Origin: Gymnopus androsaceus JB14
Lineage: Eukaryota > Basidiomycota > Agaricomycetes > Agaricales > Omphalotaceae
DNA: 64,000 bases
Assembly: GCA_009733575.1 (NCBI GenBank)
Contig: ML769523.1
Span: 109,067-173,066, forward strand
Direction of reading: 5' to 3'
Positions 21,818 to 32,455 of this stretch are shown one piece after another. Under the pieces are notes generated by a model. That model saw only the letters and a list, made by a program, of their open reading frames with translations, searched no databases and had not been told where the DNA came from. Numbering within the stretch: the stretch's first letter is position 1; each line of letters opens with the position of its first letter. The position numbers and the translations under genes are program-made.

Positions 21818-23017
21818 TCTTCCACCTCAGAGTTTGAATATGGACACTCTGTTGGTTTCTGCCATCACATATGCCTCAGAATCAGTGGATAATAGCATGT
21901 CCACTGAAAAGTTGTCCGCTGAGCTGTTTGCAGCCATGACCAACTTGGCAGGGAAAGCAGGAGTGGAAGAAGTAATTCCTATGCTAGCGGACACCTCAAA
22001 GTGGCCCAAGCAAGTCAGAGATACTTGTCTCAATTTGCTGAAGCTGGATGATGATAAAATGGTTCAGTGGACATGGTACGTACACTCAGTTCTTTGGTCT
22101 CTATGAAAGGCTCAACAGTTTACAGACTCACACTCCAAGACCTGCAAATGCTAGTTGAAGCATTCAAAATCCCTGACCCATTTAGAATATCTGAACATGA
22201 CTTGTTGCCTGCCATTGATGCACCTGTCATCATGTGCAGCCATTTCACTTATCCCTCATGTCTAGTGGATCTTGCTTACCGCTTCACACACTCTATCTCA
22301 CAATTATCACGAGTCATAAATGAACTCTCTAATCATATCTACGAGAAAAAACACCATTTACTCACAAATCTTGAATGCTTCTCAGTTGATGAGCTTGAGA
22401 GATTTGCAAGTGTGATACATGCAGCTGGCAGTCCCATGGACTGACATCTTTGCTCTCATTGACGCCACCTTTGAGGATACCACTCATCCTACCAATGACC
22501 AGCATGTCTATTACAGTGGGTACCACAAAACACATGCATACAAGTTTCAGGGTGTCACAACTCCTGATGGGATGATCACGCTCTGTCATGACCCAATCAA
22601 GGGTTGCCGTGCTGATAATGCTCTATACACTTGGTCGGGCCTTGCCCAACAGCTTGCAATGCATGCACATGGATTTGGTGGTTGGGAACTCTTCATCTAT
22701 GCTGACCCTGCCTATGGTGAATCAGCTCAGATTGTTTCAGGACTGAAGAAGGTACAGAATCTGATGGAGCTGGAACAGCAGTTCAATAGGTGCATGGTGA
22801 AGTTGCAGATGTCAGTTGAGTGGGGATCTGAAAAGGTCACGAACTACTGGGCTTTCTTAAATTACTCTGAGGATCTCAGCATTCACAAGTCACCTGTTGC
22901 CCAATACTTTTGCTTGCTGTTTTACTCACCAATGCACATACCTGCTTACATGGTTCAGAAACATCCTGTTTTTTTGGTCTTGCTCCTCCGAAATTGCACA
23001 AGTACTTTAAAAAATAG
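21818..23017 (+). pseudogene. PIF/Harbinger transposase (DDE superfamily), split and frameshifted
   Basis: The start codon and first 8 bases (ATGGACTC) lie at 11449-11456, on the far side of the gypsy element; from 21818 the frame continues. The N-terminal part (LQDLQMLVEAFKIPDPFR) matches the usual PIF lead-in. The catalytic core has a first Asp in FALIDATFED (about 22450), then VYYSGYHKTHAYKFQGV, a second Asp in FIYADPAYG (about 22695), and a Glu in SVEWGSEKVTNYW (about 22815). It probably ended at TAG 23015. Frame breaks occur near 22075 (a putative intron junction that makes a stop), 22437 (extra G) and 22910. The enzyme would cut and join its own TIRs. Inactive as written. Confidence 0.8.
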
Positions 23018-23571
23018 TCTATCACTGTTATATACAATTACTGCCTACGTTGGACTATGTACAATTACTGGTTTGCATGCCAAATCCCTTGATAGTAAAT
23101 AATTTAGCTTGCAACATTGCCAGTGTTCTCCTTCTCGGGCCCATTCTCATCATCACCATTCATCTGTACCAACTAGTGAAGGAGCACATTTCCCTCTTGC
23201 AGCAGCTCTATCATCTTGTCCTGTTTTTTGAGAGACTTTGAAAGGAGTGACTGAGCAGCGAGATGTTGGGTATTTGTTACTCAATTCTGGATGTTCATGA
23301 ATTGGTTTAACGTGTCATGCAGTGGACCTGTGGGCCTCATGTGGCCAGAGGACTGTACAGATGAAGAGGAAACAGGAGTGCAGGTTGCAGCAGCAAAACT
23401 TGAAAAGCCCTCTGATAGAGTAGGCTGCAATCCTGAAACTAATGAGCTTGGAGTGATTGACAATTGGAAAGATGATGAGTATGTACCTTCATCAGCTGAC
23501 TTGGAATCAGAACTATCAGTTTCACTTTCATTTGTATCCTGATTTTCCTGCTTTTGCTGTCACTTCTGATT

Positions 23572-24168
23572 TCAGAGTGCTTGAGCTTTTTTTGTAAGAG
23601 AAAGTCCCTCCATCTCACGCTTTTGAGCCTGTTGCCCAGCATGCTGAAGCTGAAGAGCAGCCTGGAAGCAATTGAGACCAGAGACTTGGAGAATAAACAA
23701 ATGGATTAGCCTTACCTTGTCCTTCTCTCCTTTTTTGGTGGCCTTTTCTTCTTCATGTGCCTCATAGTCTGAGTACAACGAGTCCAAAATTGAAGAGAAT
23801 TCAATCTGTTCTTCTTCAGTAAATTTTGTCCTCATCCTGCGGTTTCCTTTTGGCTATAGAATGATTAGACATCTTGACAAGGTGGCGCGCATGCAAAAGT
23901 AACAACTTACCTGATGAATATCAAGCAAAGATTCAATTTTGCAATGAGCAGTAGCATACAAGAGTATGGAGGATGCAGTCACGTTATTTAAATCTTCTGC
24001 TACAGCCTTCCATGCTTGTGTTTTCTGTTTATGAGGTTGGCAATATGATTTGTGTTTAAGAGTGGATGTGATTAGTTTCATGATTGAATTTGGTGTAAAT
24101 TTAAATTTCTGGTTCTTGGATGTAGGAGTAGAAGACCTAGAGTGCATCACATTTGCTTCACGAGCCAT
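23572..24168 (-). CDS. Harbinger accessory (possibly Myb/SANT-like) protein, three exons, intact
   Basis: Exons 24168-23911, 23853-23716 and 23661-23572 (161 aa). The introns (57 and 54 bp) start GTAAG and end ATAG and CCAG, and the frame is kept across both. The N-terminal half is basic (FKFTPNSIMKLITSTLKHK, then TQAWKAVAEDLNNVTAS), with a W..VA..LN pattern that could be a degenerate Myb/SANT helix. The middle is acidic (TKFTEEEQIEFSSILDSLYS) and the end is a probable coiled coil (QLQHAGQQAQKREMEG). PIF/Harbinger elements typically encode a second, Myb-like protein that helps bring the transposase to the TIRs and nucleus; position and size fit. It converges on the transposase. The Myb assignment is tentative; the gene structure is firm. 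Confidence 0.7.
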
Positions 24169-24255
24169 GGGAAGATGTAACAAAATTAAAGCAAATTTTG
24201 CTACAAATTACGGTAAAATTTGAAGCAGCAAAATTTTCCAACCCAAAACATCCCT

Positions 24256-25608
24256 AATGGGTTGACCAAGGCAAGAACTACGAGACAGTAGTGAAGAGCA
24301 TGTGGGACAAGTTGACGGAGGAGAAATGTGCTTGGTGGAATGAAAAGGCAAAACAGGTGGGCATTGCTGGGTGAGACATTTTTCTGGAGCTGCTTCTATA
24401 TTTGCTAACCATGATCTTCTTTATTATAGTGACCAAAGCAGGCTGATTGTAGCTCTTCCAATGCTCTTCAAGGCCCTTGCGGCAGCAGGCCACATAGGAC
24501 CATTAGAAGCAATGGTTCTATTCTCTTATTGTGAAGAACAACAAGTGGTGCACATGGAATAGTAAGTTTTCGTCTCACTATAAACAACTAATTCAAGCTG
24601 AGAATCGGTCATGCTAGGTTCTCAGTGGGATCCAGTGGACAGAATTACAGGGTGGAAACCGGCAAAGAGCAGTTTGACAAGCTCTTTGTGCACTGCTTTC
24701 ACAAGTGGGCATCTGAAGCCTTGCCTGCTGTCAAGAGAGGAGAGGTGTTCTCATATGATGAAGAAGGCTTTCCTATCTTTCTGGATGTCGGACTTATCAA
24801 ATTGACAGGGAAAGATGTTTGAATATTAGTGCAAGATTTTTTGACCAAGATATGGGGTGAGTGCTGAATCAAATGACAGTCTTTACACCATATTAATTGA
24901 CTATTCAGGAGCTCAATACAATGGGAGCAAGATTCCTTGGAGAAGATCAACACAGAGCTGCTCTCCTTCTACGACAAACAAAAGTTCAAGCTCCCTTTCC
25001 CTCTGTCTGACCCTTGGGCAATGTCCAGGGGAAAAGCAATGGCTTTAGCTGAACATTTCCAGGAGCAGGGGTCTGTGTTCTGTTTTCAATAACGTGACCA
25101 ACTCATCCACCCTCCAGTATTTACCTCAGGAAGGCAATGCACTGTTTCTCCTGCTGTTTCTCAGTCCAATACTTCAATATCCGAACACAAAGCTTCTGCT
25201 CACCCTCCAGCAACTGTATCCATTGCATCAACTTCAGGAAGTGCTGTCACTCCTGCTCATCCTATCCCCAGTGCTTTGACTGAGGGCAGCAAAGACACCA
25301 CTACTTCTATGGCCACTGCTACTACTCCCACCAATGGGTCAACTTCAGGAAGTGAATGTGCTTTAACTCCTGTTGATGCTATGGCAAATGGTTCCACTGG
25401 TGGCAGCAATGCTGCTACTACTCCTGTAGCTACCGGCTCCAGTGAGTTTACTCCTGAAGCCAAACACACCATCACACCTGCTGCCATTCCCTACCCATCA
25501 ATGCTGGGAAGTACTTTGCCACAGCTCAAGCTGCTCTGGCTTCACCTGCTCCTCCTACTCCCCCCATGCCTTCAACCTCAGCCTCAGCTCAGGAACTGGC
25601 AGCCAGGA
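24256..25608 (+). pseudogene. Middle part of the uncharacterised multi-exon gene
   Basis: Begins directly at the right end of the Harbinger element. Coding-like segments: YETVVKSMWDKLTEEKCAWW (24280-24355, a W-rich helix pattern loosely like an HMG box), LFKALAAAGHIGPLEAMVLF (about 24440-24560), KLFVHCFHKWASEALPAVKR (24680-24740), then a long Ser/Thr/Ala/Pro-rich tail (about 25100-25605). Plausible introns lie at 24372-24429 (GTGAG...TATAG) and about 24563-24617 (GTAAG...GCTAG), but the joins are not all in frame and stops occur. It is cut at 25608 by the solo LTR. Inference: same gene as 8773-10160 and 31091-31435. I cannot assign a function. Confidence 0.5.
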
Positions 25609-26099
25609 TGTTATGACCCATACCATTTGCTATTAAACTTTATTAACACTACTCACCATAAATTCACTCTTTCATTAGTATTAAACCGCATACACTCACT
25701 ATTTACTCAGATAAGATTGCAATACTGATAGTACAAAGAATCCCACACATTCATTAGTATACACTTCGCATTTTCACATATTTACTGTGCAATTACAGCA
25801 CATATATGCACATATTCTTATACTTACTGTACAATACTGTGCATTCTACAATAACTGATCATTTTCCACAGCTGAAGCGCAGCTCCACAATGATACTGTG
25901 CATTTTATATTCATATAACTGATCACTTTCCACAGCTGAAGCACAGCTCCGCAGTGATACTGTGCATTGCACAGCAATCCTTTTAGTATATAAGTGGCTA
26001 AGATTCACCATGTACAGTAGATGTATTATTTTTTGAATCCAAACCGCCCTTTGTGCTAAACACCCCTTGTGTGTGCTTCAAGACCACTTTTGGTGTATT

Positions 26100-26390
26100 C
26101 TGTTGAGCTATCTCCAGATACATATAGATTGTTGAGCTATCTCTGATCTATATATTTATTCACCTGTTGAGCTATCTCCTTGTGAATACTTACTATTACT
26201 TGTTGAGACATCTCTGAGTATTAGTTACAAGCCTTATTACCTATTGTTGAGCCATCTCCAAAGGTAATACATAGTATTATTTGTGGAGCTATCTCTGAAT
26301 AGTAATTAAAACCTTTGCTGCCTATTGTTGAGCCATCTCCAAAGGTAGTACTTATCATTGTTTGTTGAGACATCTCTGAGCAATATATTC
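26100..26390. repeat. Tandem TGTTGAGCTATCTC repeats within the solo LTR
   Basis: Eight or nine copies of TTGTTGAG(C/A)(T/C)ATCTC(C/TG), each followed by a short variable AT-rich spacer, at 25-50 bp spacing. They lie just downstream of the LTR's TATA-type motif, so they would be in the transcript leader. Confidence 0.8.
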
Positions 26391-26906
26391 TGTGAGTTCC
26401 ATATTAATTAATTCTGTTACTAACAATTATGGGCGGCCTTATTGGACAAAAATCAAATAGAGTTTTGATCCTAATAAATATGAAGTTACCGGCATGATCA
26501 CATTTTATTCCAGGATTTTGCGGCATGATCACACCACATTTTGAGATTTTGCGGCATGATCACAATCAAAACTAAGCTCTTAGCATGATCACAATGCAAT
26601 GCAAAGTTTATGAAATGCCCAAACTCTCAAGTACCTAATCACGGTATGCAAACTTTGTCTTTTGCAATCACAATTGTGATCACTGCCAGTTTTTCTGAGT
26701 TTTGTGAGATGAGCATTAAAGTTAGTGCTTGAAAACACTATTTTGTGCCTGGAAACCTGATTTTTATCTCTTAGACATTCAAACTCGTGCATTCTGGAGC
26801 GAATGCAGACGTGTCTCATGGTGGCTGTGACTATACATTCACTGTATATATATACTGCTTCTGTAAAGAATTTTTTTTTTTTTCATTTCTTCTCTTGCCC
26901 TCAAAA

Positions 26907-29366
26907 ATGTCTTTCACTCCAAGTCCTTGCACCCTCTGTGAATGTGCTGATTTCCTGGCCACAGAACCTCAAAATACTGTAAGCCTATCATTTTAACTTA
27001 TAAGATGAGTGATCTGACTATCTTCAGAGCTCAATATGCTATTGTGAGCACATGAAGGCAAATCATGGTGGTGGAATGCCTCCCAAGGGTCCCTGCCCAA
27101 GTACTGGTTGCACTGGGTTTATACCTCCGGTCAGTCTGCTTCCATTGGACAAAATCTCTTTAAGCTAAGATATTTTTGGTCAGGCTGGTGAACCTGTTGA
27201 ACGCCATACACGCTGCTCCAGGGTTCTAGGTGGGGGTGGAAGCTGCTCTGTCACTTATGTAGGGCATCAAAATATTCAGTAAGCTATATTCTTACTGTTG
27301 AATGACATATTGGTCTAATAAAGCACTTGATAGACCTCAAAAAACCACATTCCTTTCTGTACCCAATGCAGTTTCTAGCCAAAGGGGTGTCCAGGCCCAG
27401 CCTGGTACCCACCTGCCATTGTGGGTCAGGCTAGAGCCCAGCTCTCATCAACAAACAACAGACATGTTGAAGCCATGACCCGCCACAGAGGCAATACTGC
27501 CAGTGCCTTTCAGAAAAAAGGCCAGGAACCAAATCATCGTGTCAGCCGTCGGCCATATCCTGGCTATCTGAGTACAGTTGCTGGTAGGAAGAATGGCTAG
27601 GAGGAGGAGCTTGTACAATTAGGGTGGTATGCTTGACCAAGTCTTGTGGAGTACGTCTCTTGTATCCTTAACATTCTTATGCCTGGTCTGACCTTTATAC
27701 ATAACAGTCACAGGCTATACAGATCCCACACCTGGAGGTCAAAGACCTAGTTCATCAACTTCACCAATTTGGGCTTGTGTTCAATGTGGCAGTTCCAGTC
27801 AATATCTCAGCTGCTGAGGTGTACCAGCTTTTTGACTGCAAAATCAAAGAGCACCTGCTCAGAACAAGGCTTTGCATTTACACTCCCTTCTTCCACCACT
27901 GCTGAAGGCTCCTCAGGATGGTACCTTGCTTCCTCTGTAGCTGCCAATAGGCAGCGTAAAAATAGTTCTGTTTTTCTCCCTCGGAAATATGGTCTTTTTA
28001 GTGAGGCTCTGGCAATTATGTGGTGGGACTGGAGGAATGTGGCAAAGTATGCTGAAAAAACCAGGAAGGCACATGGGTTTGATCAGGCTACCATCTTCAT
28101 CAGTATGTCATTACTTTCTTTCATTATTGCATTTCATTCATTAGACATTCTTTTCTGATTAGCCCCATCTCACAATCCATTGCTCCTTGAAAGGTCATGA
28201 TTGCATTGGTAGAAAGCTTCATCACCATCATTATGCAGATGAAGAAACATTGGGTGATGCTGCTACAGATGAAGAGTCTATTGCTTCCAGTGAAAACTGT
28301 CCTTCTACAGTTGAGAGAAATTCACCCTCTATTATGTCCATATCCCAAGCAACCCACTGGGCTGATAGTATATACTCCATCTGAGTCTATTACCAGCACA
28401 GTACCTTCACCTTCTTCAGCTGAGCCATTAGGTCCCAATACTTCCATTCCTCCACCCTGTGTGATGAAGCCTTTGGATCAGGCAGCTGGTTCTGATTCTG
28501 ACGATGAGGTGTTAGCCTTGGATGATCTAGAGGCTGCTGATATTCGCCGGGCTATAGAATTATCATTAGCAGTATGCTTGACCTTTTTCAACTCATTTTG
28601 ACTACTGACCAATGTATGTTTTGTTTTTCACAGGATCTCCCAACTGTGAGCCAAAGCTCTATGCTAGGGGCTCGTCCATCATCATCTAGAGCAGTCCCTC
28701 CACCACTTCCCCCTCATCATACCCGTCCTAGGACTCAACCTCCATCCACCATTCCTGTTATCCGTGCTCGCTCAGACAGCCCAGAGTTAAGCATTCATTA
28801 TGTATCTACAATTCTGATCTTGGATTTATTTCTTTTCCTTTTATTTAGGTCGTCCCTTCCAATGGGTTAATTAGACAGTCTGTTAGATGGCGATTGGAAT
28901 TGGATATTATACATCCTTCTCCCCAAAATCTTGATGAACTTATTTCATCTTTGTGCCCACTTCCCCATATCAATCACATTCAGTTGAGGGGTCAAGGAGA
29001 CATATCCAATGCAACTGCAGCCAGAGCGCTTTTAGATGCTCTTGTCACCTTCTATGGGTACCCTCTCCAATCCCAGCCCCAAGTGAACGTCAGACTACCT
29101 TCCACTCATGATGAACTGGCTAGCACTATGTTAGTGAACTTGTGAGTAGCTATTGCTTGTCTATGTTTGTCCCATTAATGGATTTACTCTCAGGGGACTG
29201 GCATGTGGACCAGGACTTCCACCTGCAGTTATCACAGCTGGTATTGTAGAGATGATGAATGACCCTATGTGGTCATCAGTGGGTGATGAAGGACTACAAT
29301 TTCTTGCACTTGATGGCTTACAGTCTCCCAAGAGTTTGGCTACTGCAAAAGCATTTCAGAAAAAGC
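26907..29366 (+). pseudogene. Transposon-borne multi-exon gene, Cys-rich start, UIM-like motif; decayed
   Basis: Not recognised as a whole. An ATG at 26907 starts exon 1 (26907-26978); exons 27028-27129, 27184-27278 and 27334 onward are joined by clear GT-AG introns of about 50 bp. The first exons are Cys/His-rich (CTLCECADFL; CYCEHMKANHGG; GPCPSTGCTGF), suggesting zinc binding. After frame breaks near 27470 and 27880, a later part has an acidic stretch followed by DLEAADIRRAIELSLA (about 28520-28570), which matches a ubiquitin-interacting motif. Then comes a Pro/Ser-rich part, an intron at 28571-28633, and a hydrophobic C-terminal part (29000-29360). It then runs into the antisense end of the integrase-core gene, so it is probably truncated. 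Confidence 0.5.
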
Positions 29367-30570
29367 TTACCTTCCCCAGATATATGAGCCTCTTTCTGGA
29401 CCATAGTGCTCCTCCATGTAACGGGCCACCCCCAGGTTTTCAACTCCATGATCCCTATGCACACAGCTAGGTGTCTGATGCACCTGAATTGCCTCAAGAA
29501 ACAGGTTTAGAACTGTATCTGCACGGTTATTGTCATTGATATGTATTGCAGTAACCATGCGAGAGAAACCATCAACAAAAGCATGAATGACTAGTCTCCA
29601 CCGGATAAGTCCTATGGAGGTGTTATAAATTTAGAATTAAAAGTAAAGAGCTCCCTTTTTACTTACCATGCTGTCCATCATGATGCCACAGTGAATTTGG
29701 GCCTGCAACATGATATCTGCATCGTTAAATGGGTCTTGACGTAAGATGAGCAGGAGCACCAGTAACTCTCTCATATGATAAACGAATGTGACTACGGGAA
29801 CAGTGTGCCCAAGATGGTGAAGATGGCCAGCTATCATTTGGCATCCAAATGCTGGAAAAACCTCCAAGATGTGCCGAATTATAGTGTCCAGCTCACCATC
29901 TGAGAGAGTTGACATAGGTGAGGTGGAAGACTGATAAAATCGGAGCAATTCTCCAGTGTCGGGATCTTCATAGGTAACATAGACTGGTGGACATGGCTCT
30001 GCTAGGCCATTTTCCAGAGTCCTTCGACGTACAGTCCAAGAGGAACATCCAAAAACAGGAGCAAGATGTGTTGGACCACGATATTGTGGACTTACTTCCA
30101 AGATGGTGGGGTCAATATATTTTCTAGGTCATCCATGTCTTCAAGTATGGATGGTCTCAGCCACAGAGATTGGAGCATGCTCCACAATGTCTTCTGAATA
30201 TATAGCTGCATCTGCAAGTGCTACAAGCATGGACCAAATACCAGTATCAATAATAGTATATTCCTCTGGTTCAAATAGATTTTCATGCTATTAAAACTGG
30301 AGTTAGATGGGAGCTGATATGTAGGTGATTCCATACACACCTGGGTAACAGAACTCAAAAATTCATGTGCAGATGCTTGCTGTCTATTGATTTGAGAAAG
30401 ATCTCCTGCCTGGACTCTAAGAGCCTGTGTAACCCAATCCCCTAGCTCCCTATAAGCTGTGCACATAGTTTGAACATGGAGATCAGATGCTGGTTGTGAT
30501 GAATTGGTAAAGCAAGTCAAAAGTACAAGGATTAATGCAAATGCTTTCCATGGAGTGATGAGTGTCATGT
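29367..30570 (-). pseudogene. Integrase-core (rve-like DDE) transposase pseudogene
   Basis: The diagnostic part is at 29367-29620: an Asp in IHAFVDGFSRMV, NNRADTVLNLFLEAI, then HRDHGVENLGVARYMEEH and GSYIWGR. This is the pattern of the integrase-core proteins widespread in basidiomycete genomes, where D..D.E residues make the catalytic site. Upstream come GPNSLWHHDGQHG (about 29680), HLHHLGHTVP (about 29810), an HTH-like FGCSSWTVRRRTLEN (about 30020), and an N-terminal helical part (to an ATG at about 30570). An intron of about 53 bp (GTAAGT...CCATAG) splits the core. One frame contains a TAA where CAA is expected, a C-to-T change, and there are frameshifts. The 3' end, including the last catalytic Glu region, is missing at 29367. 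Confidence 0.7.
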
Positions 30571-31090
30571 TGCAAGAAATCATGAAAAAGGAAATCACAA
30601 TTTTACCAACATAATGGTCACATGTACAAAAAAAATGGATGGACAAAAACTTTCATAATGAGTTACAGGTGTTTTAATATGTTGGCTTAAACTTTTGAAA
30701 TCAAGCTAGTAGTTCTAACTTATGAGTGAAACATTCATAATAACAATCACAATCATGATCATGATATGCATTTGATGGACTTATTTGGAGTGTGATCATG
30801 GTCAAAAAGAAAGTTATGGACCTGTGCAAACTTTGATTTTTGATTGTGATCATGACTTAAACTATAACTATTGACAGTGATCACATCCCAAACATTTGTT
30901 TTTTTAATAATAACTCTCATTTGATTTTTGTCCAATAAGGACCCTCAAAAACAATTCCACTTGAGCTTAGTTGTTTGAGTATATATTTCTTGCCCAGCAG
31001 TTATTAACAGTCCAAGGCTTGTCTTAAGTTTCCTATTTTTATTACTAACATGTTATTAGGTTTGGAGGAGATTCAAGTCGAGTCATAACA

Positions 31091-31435
31091 CAGGTTGTGT
31101 TCAATCCAATTGGTCCGGTTTTATTGGCAAAATCTAGTGGTAGAAAGCGCATTGTAGCCGAGGCACAGAGAAGTAACAGGGTTCATCCAACTGCAAAGAC
31201 TCAAATGCACACTTCCAATGAGGCGGGTCTCTCTGGCACCACAGCTCCACCTAAAGGCAAGCAATCCAGGTTTTGGACCTACGAAACTGTTCTGGTAGAT
31301 GGTCCTGCTGAGACAACAATGGATGAGGGTGCCATGGGGACATGTAGAAAGCGCAGACATCCGGTGAAGAATGGGGAGGGAACAGAGGATGCAAATGGTT
31401 CACAGCCAACCAGGAAAAAGAAGAGGACTTGACCA
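31091..31435 (+). pseudogene. 3' end of the uncharacterised multi-exon gene (basic, nuclear-localisation-like)
   Basis: An open frame starts at the solo LTR's right flank and ends with TGA after 114 codons. Composition is Lys/Arg/Thr-rich, with two basic clusters (RKRRHPVK; TRKKKRT at the very C-terminus) that look like nuclear localisation signals. It directly continues, across the LTR, the Ala/Pro/Ser/Thr-rich frame ending at 25608. Together with 8773-10160 and 24256-25608 it suggests a nuclear protein with an HMG-like W-rich region, but that is inference. Confidence 0.5.
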
Positions 31436-31566
31436 ACAATGGTTCAACAACATGTTGAATGGGACACTAATTATGAATGTATTCCAATTCTCATATTTCA
31501 AATAGTATATTCTTTTTATTATGCTCCACTGCTGTTCAACAGGTCTGCCTGAAGTTTGTTGAATAT

Positions 31567-32450
31567 TGTTGACTAAGGATATGGGAGAGACACAGAGTCT
31601 ATAGGGCAATACTGCAGAAATACAGATGGAAGTATCAGATAAAGTATGGACTAGCTAGGACAACACGACTGTATAAGTGGATGACTAAGCTAGATGCAAC
31701 CCAAAAAGGATGAGTTCCAACACACCCCCTGCATTGTAAGATGGAAGAAACTACACAGAAAGTAGTCCTGGGACAACAAGACTGCAATCATGGATCATGT
31801 GGCACTCAATGAGGCTATGGAAGAGGAGACGTGATTGAACTGGTGGCGGTGGGCCACCAAATGGTTTATGACCAGGACGGTGATTCGGTTTTATACAACG
31901 AGCCATAATGAATGAGGAGTGCATAGAATTAGCACACAAGTAATTGGAAGGACGAGGTCGAGATTTGGAGTGTGGCAGAATGATCAATGAGCTGGTATAC
32001 TAGGGCTAAAAGCAGCCTAGCTGTGTAAAAGGGTATTAGTTGACTACCAGGACACACCAGGGTAGCAGTATGTGCAACGGTCCAAATATATTCGACAAGA
32101 ATATGGCGCTGCAAGGAGCAAAGTCCGCGCACGGAAATGAAAATGAAGTGCCTGCCGGGAAAGGCCCGGACTGGTCCGCAGCAGATGAGGATGTGGAAAA
32201 GGTTATCCGAAGGCACAGACATGAATCCAGCCCAAAATAGACTAATTTCCGTGAAATATGACCCAGACTTAACAAGATAAGGAGCCCATAACCTGTTGGA
32301 CTAAGGATACGGGAGAGACACGGAGTCTATAGGGCAATACTGCAGAAATACAGATGGAAGTATTGGATAAAGTATGGGCTAGTTAGGACAACGTGACTGT
32401 GTAAGTGGATGACTAAGCTAGATGCGACCCAAAAAGGATGAGTTCCAACA
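31567..32450 (-). mobile_element. TRIM-like miniature LTR retrotransposon (884 bp)
   Basis: Two direct LTRs of 156-157 bp (31567-31722, 32294-32450) start TGTTG and end TTCCAACA; they differ at about ten positions. A perfect 5-bp TSD AATAT flanks them (31562-31566, 32451-32455). Read on the minus strand, GGTTATGGGCTCC immediately follows the LTR at 32293; the same sequence (GGTTATGGGCCCC) follows the 5' LTR of the copia element at 60024, so this is probably a copia-type primer-binding site and the orientation is minus. The 571-bp internal part has no coding domain, so it depends on another element's enzymes. Confidence 0.85.
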
Positions 32451-32455
32451 AATAT

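Larger units (their letters stand above)
11196..24255 (+). mobile_element. PIF/Harbinger-like DNA transposon, split by a retrotransposon (left boundary approximate)
   Basis: The parts are: a start codon at 11449, the rest of a PIF-type transposase at 21818-23017, a convergent three-exon accessory gene at 23572-24168, and a likely right terminus at 24255 (sequence ending AACCCAAAACATCCC, followed by TAA, which would suit a 3-bp TWA target site). PIF/Harbinger elements usually carry two genes, a DDE transposase and a Myb/SANT-like protein, and the layout here fits. Without the inserted retrotransposon the element would be about 2.7 kb. A left TIR is only suggested (GAAATTTTTTAC and nearby AAATTTTGCC resemble the right TIR in inverted form); decay or repeat X may have removed the true end. 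Confidence 0.6.
26429..30949. mobile_element. 4.5-kb TIR transposon with CATGATCAC subterminal repeats
   Basis: The TIRs share CCTTATTGGACAAAAATCAAA (26437 on; inverted at about 30921-30942). AACAATT occurs on both sides (26422-26428, 30950-30956) and may be a 7-bp TSD, but the outermost TIR bases differ, so the boundaries are good to a few bases. The left subterminal region (26490-26590) has four copies of GCATGATCACA; the right (30740-30895) has several inverted copies (TGTGATCATG), a usual layout for transposase binding sites. It contains two convergent, decayed genes (26907-29366 plus; 29367-30570 minus). It sits inside the solo LTR at 25609. Confidence 0.7.
25609..31090. mobile_element. 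Solo LTR (about 960 bp) split by a TIR transposon
   Basis: The outer ends are TGTTATGACCC (25609) and GAGTCATAACA (ending 31090), inverted copies as in LTR termini. Flanks CAGGA (25604-25608) and CAGGT (31091-31095) look like a 5-bp TSD with one change. The left part holds a TATA-type motif (AGTATATAAG, about 25985) and at least eight copies of TGTTGAGCTATCTCC and variants (26100-26390). Reading frames on both sides belong to the same Ala/Ser/Thr-rich gene. Length without the inserted transposon is about 960 bp. No internal retrotransposon domain lies between the ends, which suggests LTR-LTR recombination. Confidence 0.65.

Noticed and set aside
25609..26424. A 5' LTR ending at ACTAACA with ATTATGGGCGG as a primer-binding site
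   Set aside because: The similarity to GGTTATGGGC is partial, no internal domains follow, and the inverted end GAGTCATAACA at 31090 with matching flanks explains the data better.
29367..29470. Last 34 codons of the plus-strand UIM gene (to the stop at 29470)
   Set aside because: The same bases encode, on the other strand, the well-conserved end of the integrase-core segment (YMEEHYGPERGSYIWGR), so the plus frame here is a shadow.
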